A stretch of 64,000 nt of DNA, taken from Lottia gigantea. Lineage: Eukaryota; Mollusca; Gastropoda; Lottiidae. Of this stretch, positions 1 to 12,800 are shown in pieces (position 1 is the first letter of the stretch; the number at the start of each line of letters is the position of its first letter). Position numbers and translations under genes: made by a program. The notes under the pieces were generated by a model that saw nothing but the letters and a program-made list of their open reading frames with translations, did not search any database and had not been told where the DNA came from. Location: the NCBI RefSeq assembly GCF_000327385.1, contig NW_008706747.1:961361-1025360 (forward strand). Reading direction: 5' to 3'.

Positions 1-896
1 TCTTCCCTTTCACTACTGTGTCTTATACCTTGACATAGCAGTTGGAATTTCTCCATCATGGCACAATCAGGTGAAAAATCAATAGGAGTCAAAACACCAT
101 TTCAATTCCAAATTCTGCACTATTTTCAACTCAACCAATCAAAGTAAAGTGATGTAAAACTTCATTTCATTTCTAAAGATAAAAATCTCTATTCATCAAG
201 GAAATGAGAACGCAAAACTCTATCATATACTATTGGCAAATCAGATCAAAAGTTTTTAACTAATTAGGAAAAGAGCGGGAAAAAAAATGTTAGAAATACA
301 AAACAAGTATTCCCTGGTTGAACCGTTTGTGGTTTCACAACAAAAACTCTTCAATTGCCATGAATTTTCTACACATTCCATCATCTCGGCTTCCTTCATC
401 TCTAATTGAGCATACACATGTTGAAGACATTTTTATAATTGTACGTTATTATTTTTTTGGGGTATTTTTTATATTGATCTGTTTCTTCTTGAACTCGGTG
501 AACAACTGAAGTGGAATGAACAATTTTGATTTCAAATGAGGCCTAATTGGTTCCTGAACCATGATATTGTGTCAAGGATTATTGCTACTATAATATTGGT
601 CTTCTCAGATTGTAGAGCTAGAAAACAATTTTAGTCACTGAATCACTTTCAAGAATGACAGTCTGACTTCCAGTTCGTCTGTAATTTATGCTAAAAAGCA
701 ATGGCTAGATATCTAGACCTTAAGTGTGCAGTCACCTGAACAGTCTTGGTCTGCGATTTTTGTCACCGACTAGAGTCTTGTCAAGAATTTCACAGACTGG
801 CTGTGGGTACACGAAGAGACAAAAATGTCGATAATCACGTGCAGAGCATGCATTTGAAAGGAAAATGCATGCAGAAGACAATAAACCTATGCATGA

Positions 897-1100
897 GGTC
901 AAGTCAAAGTTCATAGGTCATCCCAACAAGAATTCCTACAGGTAAAATGGTCGGTTGTTAATTTACATATTCATTAGCTCAGGTCATAGGTCAATCCTAC
1001 ACAAATACCTAGTGGTGAAATAAGTCGGTTTGTAATTTACATATTCATTACTTCAGGTCAAAGTTCATAGGTCAATCCTTCAAGAATTCCTACAGGTACA
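897..1100 (+). repeat. Tandem repeat, about 2.5 copies of ~90 bp
   Basis: Successive units share a core meaning 'caggtcaaagttcatagg', then AATTCCTACAGGT and TTACATATTCATTA. Copies are diverged. Confidence 0.6.
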
Positions 1101-1750
1101 TGAAGGTCACCTTTTGGCCCGTTATCAGTATTGATTAAGTTCATGTGCTCAGGCTAATCCTCAATAGTGCTTCATCAAACTGTCTTTACCTCCTAAATTA
1201 GAGATCTTCGCAAGTTCAGTAACTCTGTTGATTAATCAATCTACTTCATCCAGGAAATCATTTTGATCAATCTCAGATGTTTCCCCCCCCATCAATTCCG
1301 CCATTTCTCTCAATATATTTTTCAACAAATCTTAAAGAAATCTTTACTCAATTTCCTTTCAGACATGACTGGCAAATTTATCCTTATCAAAATCCCTGAT
1401 TGGTAATTTCAAACTGTTTCAATTCATATTGAAATCATTATCCTGTTTTTACAAATTATTGGAAGAAAATATTTACTTTACTTTGTAACATAAAAACTGT
1501 TTTATTAGATTGAGTCTTATTTTTTATTTGGCTATAGCTAAGATAGTTCCATTAGCATACAACTGACACAGACAGGCGATTCTATGAATCTTTAGGTTAA
1601 AGCGTCAGGAAGGGGCCACAGAAGTGTCAACGGGGGCTCAGAGACACTTTTTTCCCTAGGCACAATTTGAAATGGGTGTCCAAAGTCAGGTCGGCATCAG
1701 TTCTTAGTCCTATGAGATACAAAACATTTTACTTTAAAAGCGTGGAAAGG

Positions 1751-2612
1751 TAAAACATAACAGATAAGATTTAGAATATTAGGATGTAAAATTCCATTTC
1801 ATTTCATTAGCCCAATAAAAACATAACAGATAAGATTTAGAATATTAGGATGTAAAATTCCATTTCATTTCATTAGCCCAATAAAAACATAACAGATAAG
1901 ATTTAGAATATTAGGATGTAAAATTCCATTTCATTTCATTAGCCCAATAAAAACATAACAGATAAGATTTAGAATATTAGGATGTAAAATTCCATTTCAT
2001 TTCATTAGCCCAAAAAAAACATAACAGATAAGATTTAGAATATTAGGATGTAAAATTCCATTTCATTTCATTAGCCCAATAAAAACATAACAGATAAGAT
2101 TTAGAATATTAGGATGTAAAATTCCATTTCATTTCATTAGCCCAATAAAAACATAACAGATAAGATTTAGAATATTAGGATGTAAAATTCCATTTCATTT
2201 CATTAGCCCAAAAAAAACATAACAGATAAGATTTAGAATATTAGGATGTAAAATTCCATTTCATTTCATTAGCCCAAAAAAAACATCACAGATAAGATTT
2301 AGAATATTAGGATGTAAAATTCCATTTAATTTCATTAGCCCAATAAAAACATAACAGATAAGATTTAGAATATTAGGATGTAAAATTCCATTTCATTTCA
2401 TTAGCCCAATAAAAACATAACAGATAAGATTTAGAATATTAGGATGTAAAATTCCATTTCATTTCATTAGCCCAATAAAAACATAACAGATAAGATTTAG
2501 AATATTAGGATGTAAAATTCCATTTCATTTCATTAGCCCAATAAAAACATAACAGATAAGATTTAGAATATTAGGATGTAAAATTCCATTTCATTTCATT
2601 AGCCCAATAAAA
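1751..2612 (+). repeat. 66-bp minisatellite, about 13 near-identical copies
   Basis: The unit contains ACATAACAGATAAGATTTAG, then AGGATGTAAAATTCCATTTC, and ends ATTAGCCCA. Copies differ only by rare substitutions (AATAAAAA or AAAAAAAA at the junction), so the array is young or homogenised. The AGGATGTAAAATTCCATTTC and ATTAGCCCA parts match the 3' tail of the SINE copy at 8597-8946. Confidence 0.95.
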
Positions 2613-3989
2613 AAAGTTAGCAGTAGTTTTCAACACTCCATTTCATTTCTTTTTATCTACTGTCGAGTTCATTAACAAAATGAATATTTACCTAACAATC
2701 AAATCATATTGATAATGTTTATTATTTTATAGTCTAGTAAACATGAACTTGTTCAAGGGATCTACTCGTCAAAATATTTCCTTTACCAACTGACTGTGGC
2801 AACGCCATCCTTAAGAGACTAGGGGTACAAATAGTGGGCAGACTGACTCAATGGGGGGACAACTGTCAATGCTGAATTTAAAATGCGGCAACTCTGTGAT
2901 GGTGTCATAGTCGCAAGCCTCTCATGGAGCATCTGAGAGGGTTTCTCGAAAAAGAAAATATTCGAAAAAAATGATTTGATTCATTCTGACGCATATTTTG
3001 GAGCAAATACTTATAAAAGTGGGGGGGCAACCATTTTTCTACTATACTATATATATACGGTGCTTGAAAGGGATATCTGATTTTTTTTACTTTACCAGCT
3101 GAAAGAACCTTAAATATCTTAAAGCTGTGAGTTAATCCCTTCTCCCATTGAACACAAATTTTGAGTTTTTTGTTAGACATTACACTAAAGTTTATCTTTC
3201 CTTTTGTATCTTCTTTAAATACTTTTAAATGCCAGAGGATTTTATGCAAGGACTCAACAATTGAGCTCTTAGTTTATCCTCCTTTTCAAATGTCATTGAA
3301 AACTTCATAAAATGAAAAAAGAGTCCTTTTCTATACATCAACCTCATTTTGAAACATTTCAAATTTTATGCTCTCCTGTTTTGAAGGGGCTTTTAACACA
3401 ATGAATCTTTATTGATTAGATTTGAAGTCATTTGGAAAATACAAAGTAGAATTTTATGTGAACCATTTTAAGCATTTGAATTATTTCTACTAGCTAACTT
3501 CACGATAAGAAATCAATTGACGCAAATTCAACGAGACTTGATTTAATTCTGCGAGATTAACATCCAAATTCAAATGTTTTTATCGTGGCAGTTAAACGTT
3601 TGTAAAATCAATTATTGCGTTAAAAGATTCGATTTTATGGCCTCCTTTTAATCCCAGTGTCAGGTTGTAGATATTTCACGATTTGACTTCGCGATATTTA
3701 TTGGTAATGACAGACATAAGTCTATCTATAATTGATTCGCGGAGGCAATGCTCTGACTTCTTTCTACTTTGTCTTTTTTACCTTCATTTATGGAGAGTAG
3801 TTAAATGAAATCAGAGCTGAGAAATTTGTCTTTTTTACCTCCAATTCTAGAAAGTGGTTATTTTTTGTGATATCTAAACGACATGTTTTGACAATATTGG
3901 ATAGGTTTTATAGGAACACAATCATAGATTGTTATCAATTGCAGAGTGGCTGTCTGGTATTCTAAAAATGTCATTGATATTGCCAATGA

Positions 3990-4105
3990 TCTACCTGACA
4001 CCCCTTATCTTTAAATAAACTCTTCCTCACATGCATATTTTCCTTTAATATGATATTGTGTATGTATGATTGGAAGAGCTCATTTGTAAAATAAGGGGTG
4101 TTTAT
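3990..4105. repeat. Hairpin repeat with ACACCCCTTAT / ATAAGGGGTGT arms
   Basis: The left end ACACCCCTTATCTTTAAAT and the right end AAATAAGGGGTGT form inverted arms around CTCTTCC...GGAAGAGCTCATTTG. A related hairpin lies at 38510-38640 and a half copy at 31655-31736. Confidence 0.6.
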
Positions 4106-4548
4106 TGTAATCTGACAAATTATCAATATTTTCATTTCTGTGTATAAAAAAATGCTGTTTCTTAGCAACGCATTTCAAGTAAATGAACTCAAAAAGGATG
4201 CTAAATTTTCTGTCTAAGTCACTATGTTTGCAAAAGGTGATTTACATTAAAAAAAAAGATTCCTGCATCTGCATTTGAAACGCTTGAATGTTATCAAAAT
4301 ACGACGTTTTTTTTTCTTTTCTGAAAGACCAAAAACCACTTTTCAAATGAATTAAAAAGGCTTTATCAAAATTCAATTTCTGCTCTATGCGTTTGAAATC
4401 CGTAGAATAGAATTGACAGTTGCTGTGAAGATGTTCAGTCAAGTTGAAATGACGCTAACTTCACCATTTTCTATGAAATTCTATTATTCTTCACTTTCTG
4501 TTTTGTTTTTAAACAAATCAAATCGTGCGTTTGACAAATATTCAGCTG

Positions 4549-4745
4549 ATCAAGTGTATGGCTAGGGTTGGTCTAAAACACATGATGGACCACACTCTCT
4601 AAGATTGCAGTGGCCATTGATTGCGATGTAGACCTACCTTGCTCAATGTTCGGTGTGTTATTCTGTGCTCAGTGTATGGATAGGGTTGGTCTAAAATGCA
4701 TGATGAACCAGACTCCCTAAAATTGCATTGGCCATCAGTTATTTT
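4549..4745 (+). repeat. Two diverged direct copies of a ~115-bp unit
   Basis: Both copies carry TAGGGTTGGTCTAAAA, CATGATG(G/A)ACCA and ATTGCA(G/T)TGGCCAT in the same order. Confidence 0.6.
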
Positions 4746-5653
4746 TGCTATGGGTTAATGTTATAATGAATGACGAACAAAACAAAGAAAGAACTTTAGT
4801 GAAATTTGGTTGTCATAATCGTTCTAGAATGACCACTTAAAATGTGCTGAATTTCATTTGTTGGTTTAAAAATTTGTGGAGGCAACTTGTATCAAAGTCT
4901 AAAAGGGAAGGGTGTCTCAGTTTCCATGGCAACAATCTTTGAGCACACCCTAAGATTGGTATAATTGAGAAACAATTTGAAAGAGCTTACATAAATTGTG
5001 TCCATGGCAAATAGTTTTGAGGATTTTTTGCCAATTTCATTTAAAGTTTGCTTGTTGAAATGGCCGTCTGGCGTTTCTCACTAACCATTCTCAGCCATTA
5101 TTTTCGATTCTGATGTCAGCCATGTTGTTTTTCTTCTCATTTTGCGTGTTCGTGCTAATGTTTGCTGCCATCAACGGCTTTGGACTAAAACATGGATTTT
5201 AAATCAATCTGGAAAGATTGAATGGAGTTTCGATGTAAATGGCGTTAAAATCAGAAAATTGATCTGAATTCTAAACCCCAGAAACATTATTTTTTTACAT
5301 GCCTGCCAGAATTTCCGATTTTTAATCAAAAGTTTAAGAAAGGCAGACAAATAATGATTTTTTTCTAACACCATGAAATATTGAACTTTGGTGCGAGCCT
5401 GAAAAAACTGCGATCTTGTCGATTTTATAAGTGGGGGATATGAATTGAGTTAGATAGATATTCATTTTGGTTCACGCTCTGGAAATTTGGATTGTTGATT
5501 GAGTTTACAAAGGGCAGACAAGTGTTGACTTTCTGAGGTTTTTTTTTATCATGGGTTTTGTTTGCAAATAGGGGTTACCCGCCCTTGATTGGTGAAAATA
5601 CATTTAGTCGTCTGCTGGATTATTTTTGATTAAAAAATTTAAGAAATCATGTT

Positions 5654-5878
5654 TTAATGGGGTTGTAAAGAGGTTTTCGATCCTTTTTATTAGTGTATTT
5701 GATGGTTTAGGCTTCATTCCATTTTTCACCAGATGTCTGTGATTTCTGTGATTAAAGAAATACATTCTTTGCCATAAGCTTTGTCATAAAATGCCAAGTT
5801 TTAGTGGAATTGCAGGAACCACCAAGGGCAAATTGATGCTATCAGTGTCCCCTGATACACATTAAGTTAAAAAAAAAC
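5654..5878. mobile_element. Palindromic MITE family A, degenerate copy
   Basis: It begins GGTTGTAAAGAGGTTTTC and ends in a TGATGCTATCAGTGTCCC block, as in the intact copies at 12820 and 37513. The right terminal arm is lost. Confidence 0.6.
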
Positions 5879-6419
5879 TATAAAAAATTATTTTTTTTGT
5901 GTAAGTAGAAAAGATTTGCAAATACAAATGATGGATTTTTCAGACATTTGCAAAAAAAAATATGACGTTTTGCCATTTAGAAGATAATCTTGAAAATCGG
6001 ATAAAAATAATTTGTCATTTTTAAACCAGTCTCATAATCACGACAATTTTCAGAAAATTTATATTTTTCTGGTATGAACCCAATTTCATGTAAATTTGTT
6101 CTGCGAGGCTATCATTTGCTGCGGCATGATATATCATTTACTGCGAGTCTGACTCGGAAATCATGCCTTATTGAATTATCTTGTAGAAGCAATTTGAAAT
6201 TCACATTTATCAAATTCTCAAGATTCAATTTTTATTTTTTGAATTTGTTCATCATTTATCATCCAAGATGTTTAAAAATTTTCTAGAGTCATGGAATTCA
6301 AAGCTCAATTTTTGAAAAAAATATTGGAAATTTCCATCGTTTTTAAGAATTGTGGCAAATGTCAAATGTCAAACATTTTACATTTTTTAAACACTTTATA
6401 TATAGCCCCTATAAAACAG

Positions 6420-6715
6420 GTTCATTGATTGATTACCAAGCATTTAGGCAAGGTCATCTCATACATTTTTCCTGCATTTTTGTGAAATAAACAAGGGGTT
6501 TTATGAAATTTAAACTTTTTGCATATATACACAACAGAACTAATGAAACAAAGTTCTTTAATATAAGTTGGAAAGCATTTAGGCAAGGTTACATTTCATT
6601 ACATGAAAACATTCTATGAACAGATTATTTGAAAATCAACTTATTGCATATACATTAACATTTACCTCACAAGTTCATAGATATTGATTACCAAGCATTT
6701 AGGCAAGGTAAATTA
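6420..6715 (+). repeat. Three spaced copies of AAGCATTTAGGCAAGGT
   Basis: The 17-mer recurs three times at about 120-140 base intervals, twice preceded by TTGATTACC. The sequence between copies is only weakly similar. Confidence 0.6.
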
Positions 6716-6853
6716 ATAAATCAGACCTTATCTGATCAGAGAAAAAGTGCCAGTGTATAAGTACAGATCTTTGAAGCATCCATTTTCAAAAGGTAGACTT
6801 TGAATAAATTTCCTGAGCTTGGATGATTAATGTGTGTTATTTTTATTTTTCAG

Positions 6854-9800
6854 TATATTGGTACCCTGGATGTGCCCAGACCGAGTAGTCGAGTTGAAAT
6901 CGTGGCTGCTATGAGAAGAATCAGGGTAAGTAACTCTGCTTGCTTTCAACAATGCTTGCTTACTCACCTGAAGGTTCAAAAATAAAAAAACAGAGTCTAG
7001 TTGTTCGGATGGGACAATAAAACAAGGCCACTTGTGCCACAGACTGGGGGTAGAAATGAAATGAAATGAATGGAGTTTTACACCTTACTTTTCTGCACCA
7101 TGTGGGCTAATGAAGATGGCAGACTAGAGATAATACCACTTTTGTAACTCGATTTTTCCCTGTCAGCCATGCAGGGCAGAGGAGGCTGACATTGAAAAAG
7201 CTGTTTGGATGGGATAATAAACCGAGGACCCTTGTGCCACAGGCTGGTATTCGCGGAGGGTTGGGTTGGAGTTAGACGTTTACTCACTAACCTGAAGATC
7301 TACGGTTCAATCCTGGCATAGGTCAAGATAATACCTTTGGGGTTTTTTTTTCAACCGAGATTCCCCTGTGCAGAAAAGTAAGAAGTAAAACTTCCTGCAT
7401 TTTCTTTTAACTCTAGAAAAACCTGTAACTAAGGAAGCCATTTTGTTTTTTAATACCTCAAGATTTTTATAACAGACATAAACATTGTATTCATTGCAAT
7501 CTACGAATGAAAACTTTACTGTGAGATATTTTGAGAAGAACGATGTCTGGTGTTCAAAAGTGGTGCCAAGTTTCTCAATTCTAAGACATGTTAAAACTTT
7601 TGTCTGGTTACGTTTTTTACTTCAAGATTTTTCTGTGAAACTTTGTGATAAATGTTGGTTTGGTAGAGTCAGAAAAACTCTAGCGGTTTTCAGTCTGATC
7701 TCTGGATGTCTGTAATAGTTGTTGGGCCTGGTAGAGTTAGAAAAACTAGTTTGGTAGTTGAAACGACCACTTTTGACAGGATCACAACTTAGGTTCACAA
7801 GGATTCTGTCTACCAGACTGTCCCAGGCCAAACCCCTTGGCATTGATCTTTTCTGGATTATCTCTATCCCTTACCAAATGAAATTAGAACCCATAACCAC
7901 CATTTATTCACAGAAAATGGCTTCGAATTCATAAGCTTTTAGCTAAAAAGAAATACCCAAATTACTATAGAATACAGGAATATCTACAAAAAACAAAAAC
8001 TGTGGCCTACTATTGCAACCCTACATTCATATATGGCTATTGATTAGTGTTTCTGACTCTAGCATATCTCCATCTATCAAAAAGAATCACTTGCTAAGTA
8101 AAAACAAGAGTTGGCAAGAAGTTGAAGATATGAGAATTTATTGCAGAGTTGATTAGATTAAAAACAGACTCTGTACATTGTTAAATTTAATTTACGACTT
8201 TTAACTTGTTTTTCCTTTCATCTGTTGCCTCAATGAGTTAACTGGTTGCTAGGGGGCGCAGTTTTCAGTTGCACAAGATACATTTCAAATGGAGGAGGAA
8301 GGGTTGATAAGGAGTATATGACACGTAACACTGTCTTGTAGTTTTGATGAGGCATTGAATTGCTTGTACCCCCAATCGCTCCCCTACTTCATTTCTTCTA
8401 CAGCTGCCCCTCAATCTCGGAAGGCTGGCATTAAATATTCTATAGATTCCTCTCTCCTGATGTTGAGTGTCGGTGAGTGCTCATTGCTTATATTTAGAGC
8501 AGATTACAAAATTGTCTGTAGCCCTTTCTTAAATCAATTACACATGATCAAGAGTCATATTCAATAGATTTCTCCCTCTTGTCCACAAGTGTTGGGAGCC
8601 GCGGTGGCTCAGTGAGTTAGTTGCTTGCTCGCTAACCTGAAAGTCCATGGTTCAATCCTGGCACAGGTTGAGATAATACCTTCGTATTTTTGAACACAGT
8701 TTCCCCCTGTCAGTGATGTAGGTAAGAGGGGCGGACATTGAAAAAGCGTCGAGTCATTCGGATGGGACAATAAACCGAGGCCCTGTGTGCTACAAACTGG
8801 GCATGTTAAAGATCCCTCAACAGTTGGAAATCGAAAAAAGAGCAGGCTGATTTGGATATCCTGGCAAAATTTCCCTCATTGCACACTGTAGTCTTCATTA
8901 GCCCAGGCAGGTGCTGAAATGTAGGATGTAAAATTCCATTCATTCCATATTTGTTTCTTGCAAAAAACATGTTTCAAGGTAACAAGAAACCAGACTGTGT
9001 GTTGAAGAGCGAAGACCATCTTGGCTTTGTTTATTTTTCTAACTAATTAGAGTTGCATGTTGAACATCAGAGCTGGTTTTATCTTGGTAGATATTTCTGT
9101 CTTACTGGATCAATTATCTTATGAGGCAGACGTATATTTTATGGAGCTGTAAAACAATTTTATAGATCTACTCTATATTTTGGCCAAGATTTTTATGAAT
9201 CCTATCATTAGATTTTTGCCAGAGCTAAGCTCTATATTCAGTCACCTTTTGGTTCACATTTTTATTGTTGAACATCAGATCAATTTTTATGAACATAAGG
9301 CGTTTTTGTCGGCCGATTTGATTTGGTTTTCGATTTGCTGTTATGGTTTGGTGCAATGTCGATTATATCAGAAGTGGTCTACAAATGCGAAACTTGATAT
9401 CGGCGATTAGGCAATATGGCTGCGTCCACTGACAACAAAAGAAAGTCATCAATTTTGATTATTATTTTTATTATTGTTGAACTTCCACATGCAGCCATCT
9501 TTAAAAAGTCTAATCTAATCGCCTAACCACCTCCTGGGATTATGTGGAACCAAAGGGAGGGGCAGAGGGGGCAGCCACCCCCCTTGGACATAAACCTGGC
9601 TCAGCTTAATCAATTTAAGTAAACTTTCTCACAATTGTATATTGTTTAACCAAAACTTCATGGCTCACAAATACACAAAATAGCAGATCTTTCAAATGGA
9701 ATTGGCCTATAAAAACGCCTTTAGTACATATTTCTTTCAGATCAATTTTTTCTTGCGAGGCAGACACAATATTTATAGTTATATACAACCATGTTAAAAC

Positions 9801-12800
9801 TTAGACGTTAAATAGATATAATAAAAAAAAAATTTGTGAGAAGTATACAGGGTGGGTCGGGAACCGGAAGCAGTACTATTATTTTTTTTGGCCTAAGCTT
9901 GTTTTGTTTTAATTTTTGATAATGATTATTATCAATTAGGAACTCAATGATAGTAACTTTAAAAGAGGTGTGGTTGGTGGATGGGTGGTGGGTTTGGTCT
10001 ACGTCTCAAATCAGTGGCCGTTGATCTGAAACTAAACAATGCCGTAAATATCAAAAAATATTGAATTTAATATATCCCAAGTTTCATTGCTGTGCCATAA
10101 CTTCAGAGTAAGCCTACAAACTTTTTAGCCCACCCTTGTACAGAGCTGTCCCACTTGAGGGAATAATGTAGAACATTGGCGCTCATTATTCCAATTTGAT
10201 AGCAAAAACAACTGCAGTGAGGTCTTCATATATCATATTAGACTCCCTGCTGTCTTGGTGGACTGTTTTCTATATTAATATCATTGAAATACAATCATTC
10301 TATAACCACCCTAGGTGAATATTGGATTTTCTAGCCTTGCATATCTTAGTTGCAATAAGTGATTATGTTTTTGTGCTATTTTGAATATTATCTTTATCTA
10401 AACTAAGATATGAGTCTCAAATATATCTGGGCCTTGTGGGATACAGATTATCCTGTTGGATGTATTGTTGTCCTGGCAACATTTCCTTCATTGCACACTG
10501 AATGGCATTTCCCATCCTCTTTAGTTTAGAAAACTAAGGCCTAAAGCCATATCCTTATTTGACGCTTGCTCGCTAATCTGAAGGCCCAGGGTTCAATTCC
10601 GGCATAGGTGGAGATGATACCTTCGGATTTTTCAACCCGGTTTCCCCCTGTCAGTGATGTAGGTACGAGGGGCTGACATGGAAAAAGCGTCTAGTTGTTC
10701 GGATGGGACAATAAAGCGAGGCCCCATGTGCTACAGGCTGTGCATGTTAAAAATTCCCTAGACAGTTGGAAATCGAAAAAGAGCAGGCTAATGCAGCTAT
10801 CCTGAAAAAATTTCCTGTTGCCCGTCTTTATTAGCCCACATGGTGCATTTCATTTTCATTTTCAAATTCTGGCAGATTCACAAGTTTGGGTCTTAACAGT
10901 TGCAAATTGATAGGCTGGTACTTCTGTCCTGGCAAAATTCCCTCATTACACACTGAAGTGCATCTTAAGTCTTAAGTCTAATCAGGTGTAGAAAAAGAAG
11001 TGCGCAAAGCTTCATTTTCATCTGGCATTTTTTTCAACTTTCATGTCCTTGGTGATTATGTAGATTCTGCTTAATATATCTTTTCTTTTGGCTGATTTAC
11101 AAGTTTTGGTCTCAATTGGCTTAAGAGTTATAAATTTTAATATATCCCTTTGACACTTTCTCATTTCTCATGTGATATTTGGCGCCTAAATAGTGTCTTG
11201 CATGCAATCTTGGAATACATTCCATATTCTGGTTCCGTTCCATTGTTTTCTGAAAATTTAATCAAGAGTCAAAGAATTAGGACATGTTTTGAAACAATGG
11301 CTTCTGGAAGGCAAACAATAGCCGCTGCAAGGAAAACAATGGCTGTTTGTTTGGAGAGGATATGCAAAACAATGGCCGCCAGCACGACACACAGGATTGA
11401 TATGCCTCCAAGACAATGGTTGATTGTCGTGCTTTATTTGCATTAATCAAAATTTTCATTATTATTTTATAATATTTGTAAAAAATATGATAGTTTATTA
11501 TGTGGTGTGTTTGGAATGTGAAGCCATTAATCAGAGTGGCTAATAGAAAAATAAAATTCTATTAGGAAAGTAGGTTTCAGATTGCAGGTTGATATAAGTT
11601 AGCTCAATAAGTATGCCATTGATTGCATTGTAGGTGAACATGAAGTCAGATTTTTATTCTGAAAAGTGTTTTGTATGGCTAAATTTGAACAAATGGCTAG
11701 ATTTCTATCAGAAAAGTGGTTTTCAGATTGCAGGTTGATATAAGTTAGCTCATTAAGTATGTTATTGATTGAATTGTAGATGAATGTTAACTGCAAGTTT
11801 GAATATGACAAGTATTATGTATAGGTAAATTTGAGCTCACCGGGCAAATGGAAAAACCAAAATACAGATCAGTTGGCTAGATTTCTATTAGGAAAGTAGG
11901 TTTCATAGTGCAGGTTGATATAAGTTACCTCAATAAGTATGCTATTGATTGAATCGTAGATGAACATGAAGTCAGATTTTGAATATATCAAGTGTTATGT
12001 ATAGCTAAATTTGAGCTCCCTTAGCAACTGGAAAAGCCAATCTATATGAATTAAGCACTCAATACATAAGCTTCCAGACACTGTTTCCAACAGCACTTCA
12101 CCAAAACTTCACAAGTTTAAATTCATGATAAATTGTAGATGAACTGGGTCTCAGATTTTTTATTTTGAAAAGTAATATAGATAGCTATCAACTAGTGAAA
12201 GCAGAGACTGTAGAGTTCTACAACAGGCTGCAATTGATGTAGAGTTTGTTAAATTTTCCTCATTGCATACTGCATGGCATGGCATTGCCTATTTTCAAGA
12301 GCTCAATCAAGTGCAGAAAAGTCCACTCATTCGTTTCGTTTCGTTTCGTTTCATACTTAGAAGACTATACGTCTTTACATAGTTGAGTTAATTACAGCAA
12401 GAGAAATTGAAGAATAATTTGATTACCGTATTCTTTTTTTTTCACGTTTTTTAAAAGGGAATACAGCTTTGATGAGAATTTTAAAGAAAATGGAGTTCAT
12501 TAAGGCACTCAACCAATAAAAATTTCAAGATTTATTGAGACGACAAAAAACGCAGGAGGCGTAATAGACATCACTTCTGATTAGAATTGCGACGTTAATT
12601 TGAAAGATGACATCATTAGTGGTTTTTCTTTAATTAGGCAGGATGTTTGAAGTGTCAATCAATATCTCACTAACCAATCAAATTAAGCCAAGGTCACATG
12701 TCAGTGTAATACAGTGTCAGTATGACATGTGTTTGATTAAGTTATTATTAAGCGATTACTAGAATGACTTCTGTTATTTGCTTTGTTCTTTGAATCTTTT

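Larger units (their letters stand above)
1..6853 (+). other. Upstream intron or flank of NOS1AP, no exon recognised
   Basis: No stretch resembling the NOS1AP N terminus (a block ending near FEAK before YVGSLDVPRP in human) was found here. It is most likely intron, with the initiator exon off the window. It holds the repeats listed separately (897-1100, 1751-2612, 3990-4105, 4549-4745, 5654-5878, 6420-6715); the rest is unremarkable AT-rich sequence. Confidence 0.5.

Noticed and set aside
1751-2612. CRISPR-like regular array
   Set aside because: Units are contiguous 66-mers with no unique spacers, in an animal intron.
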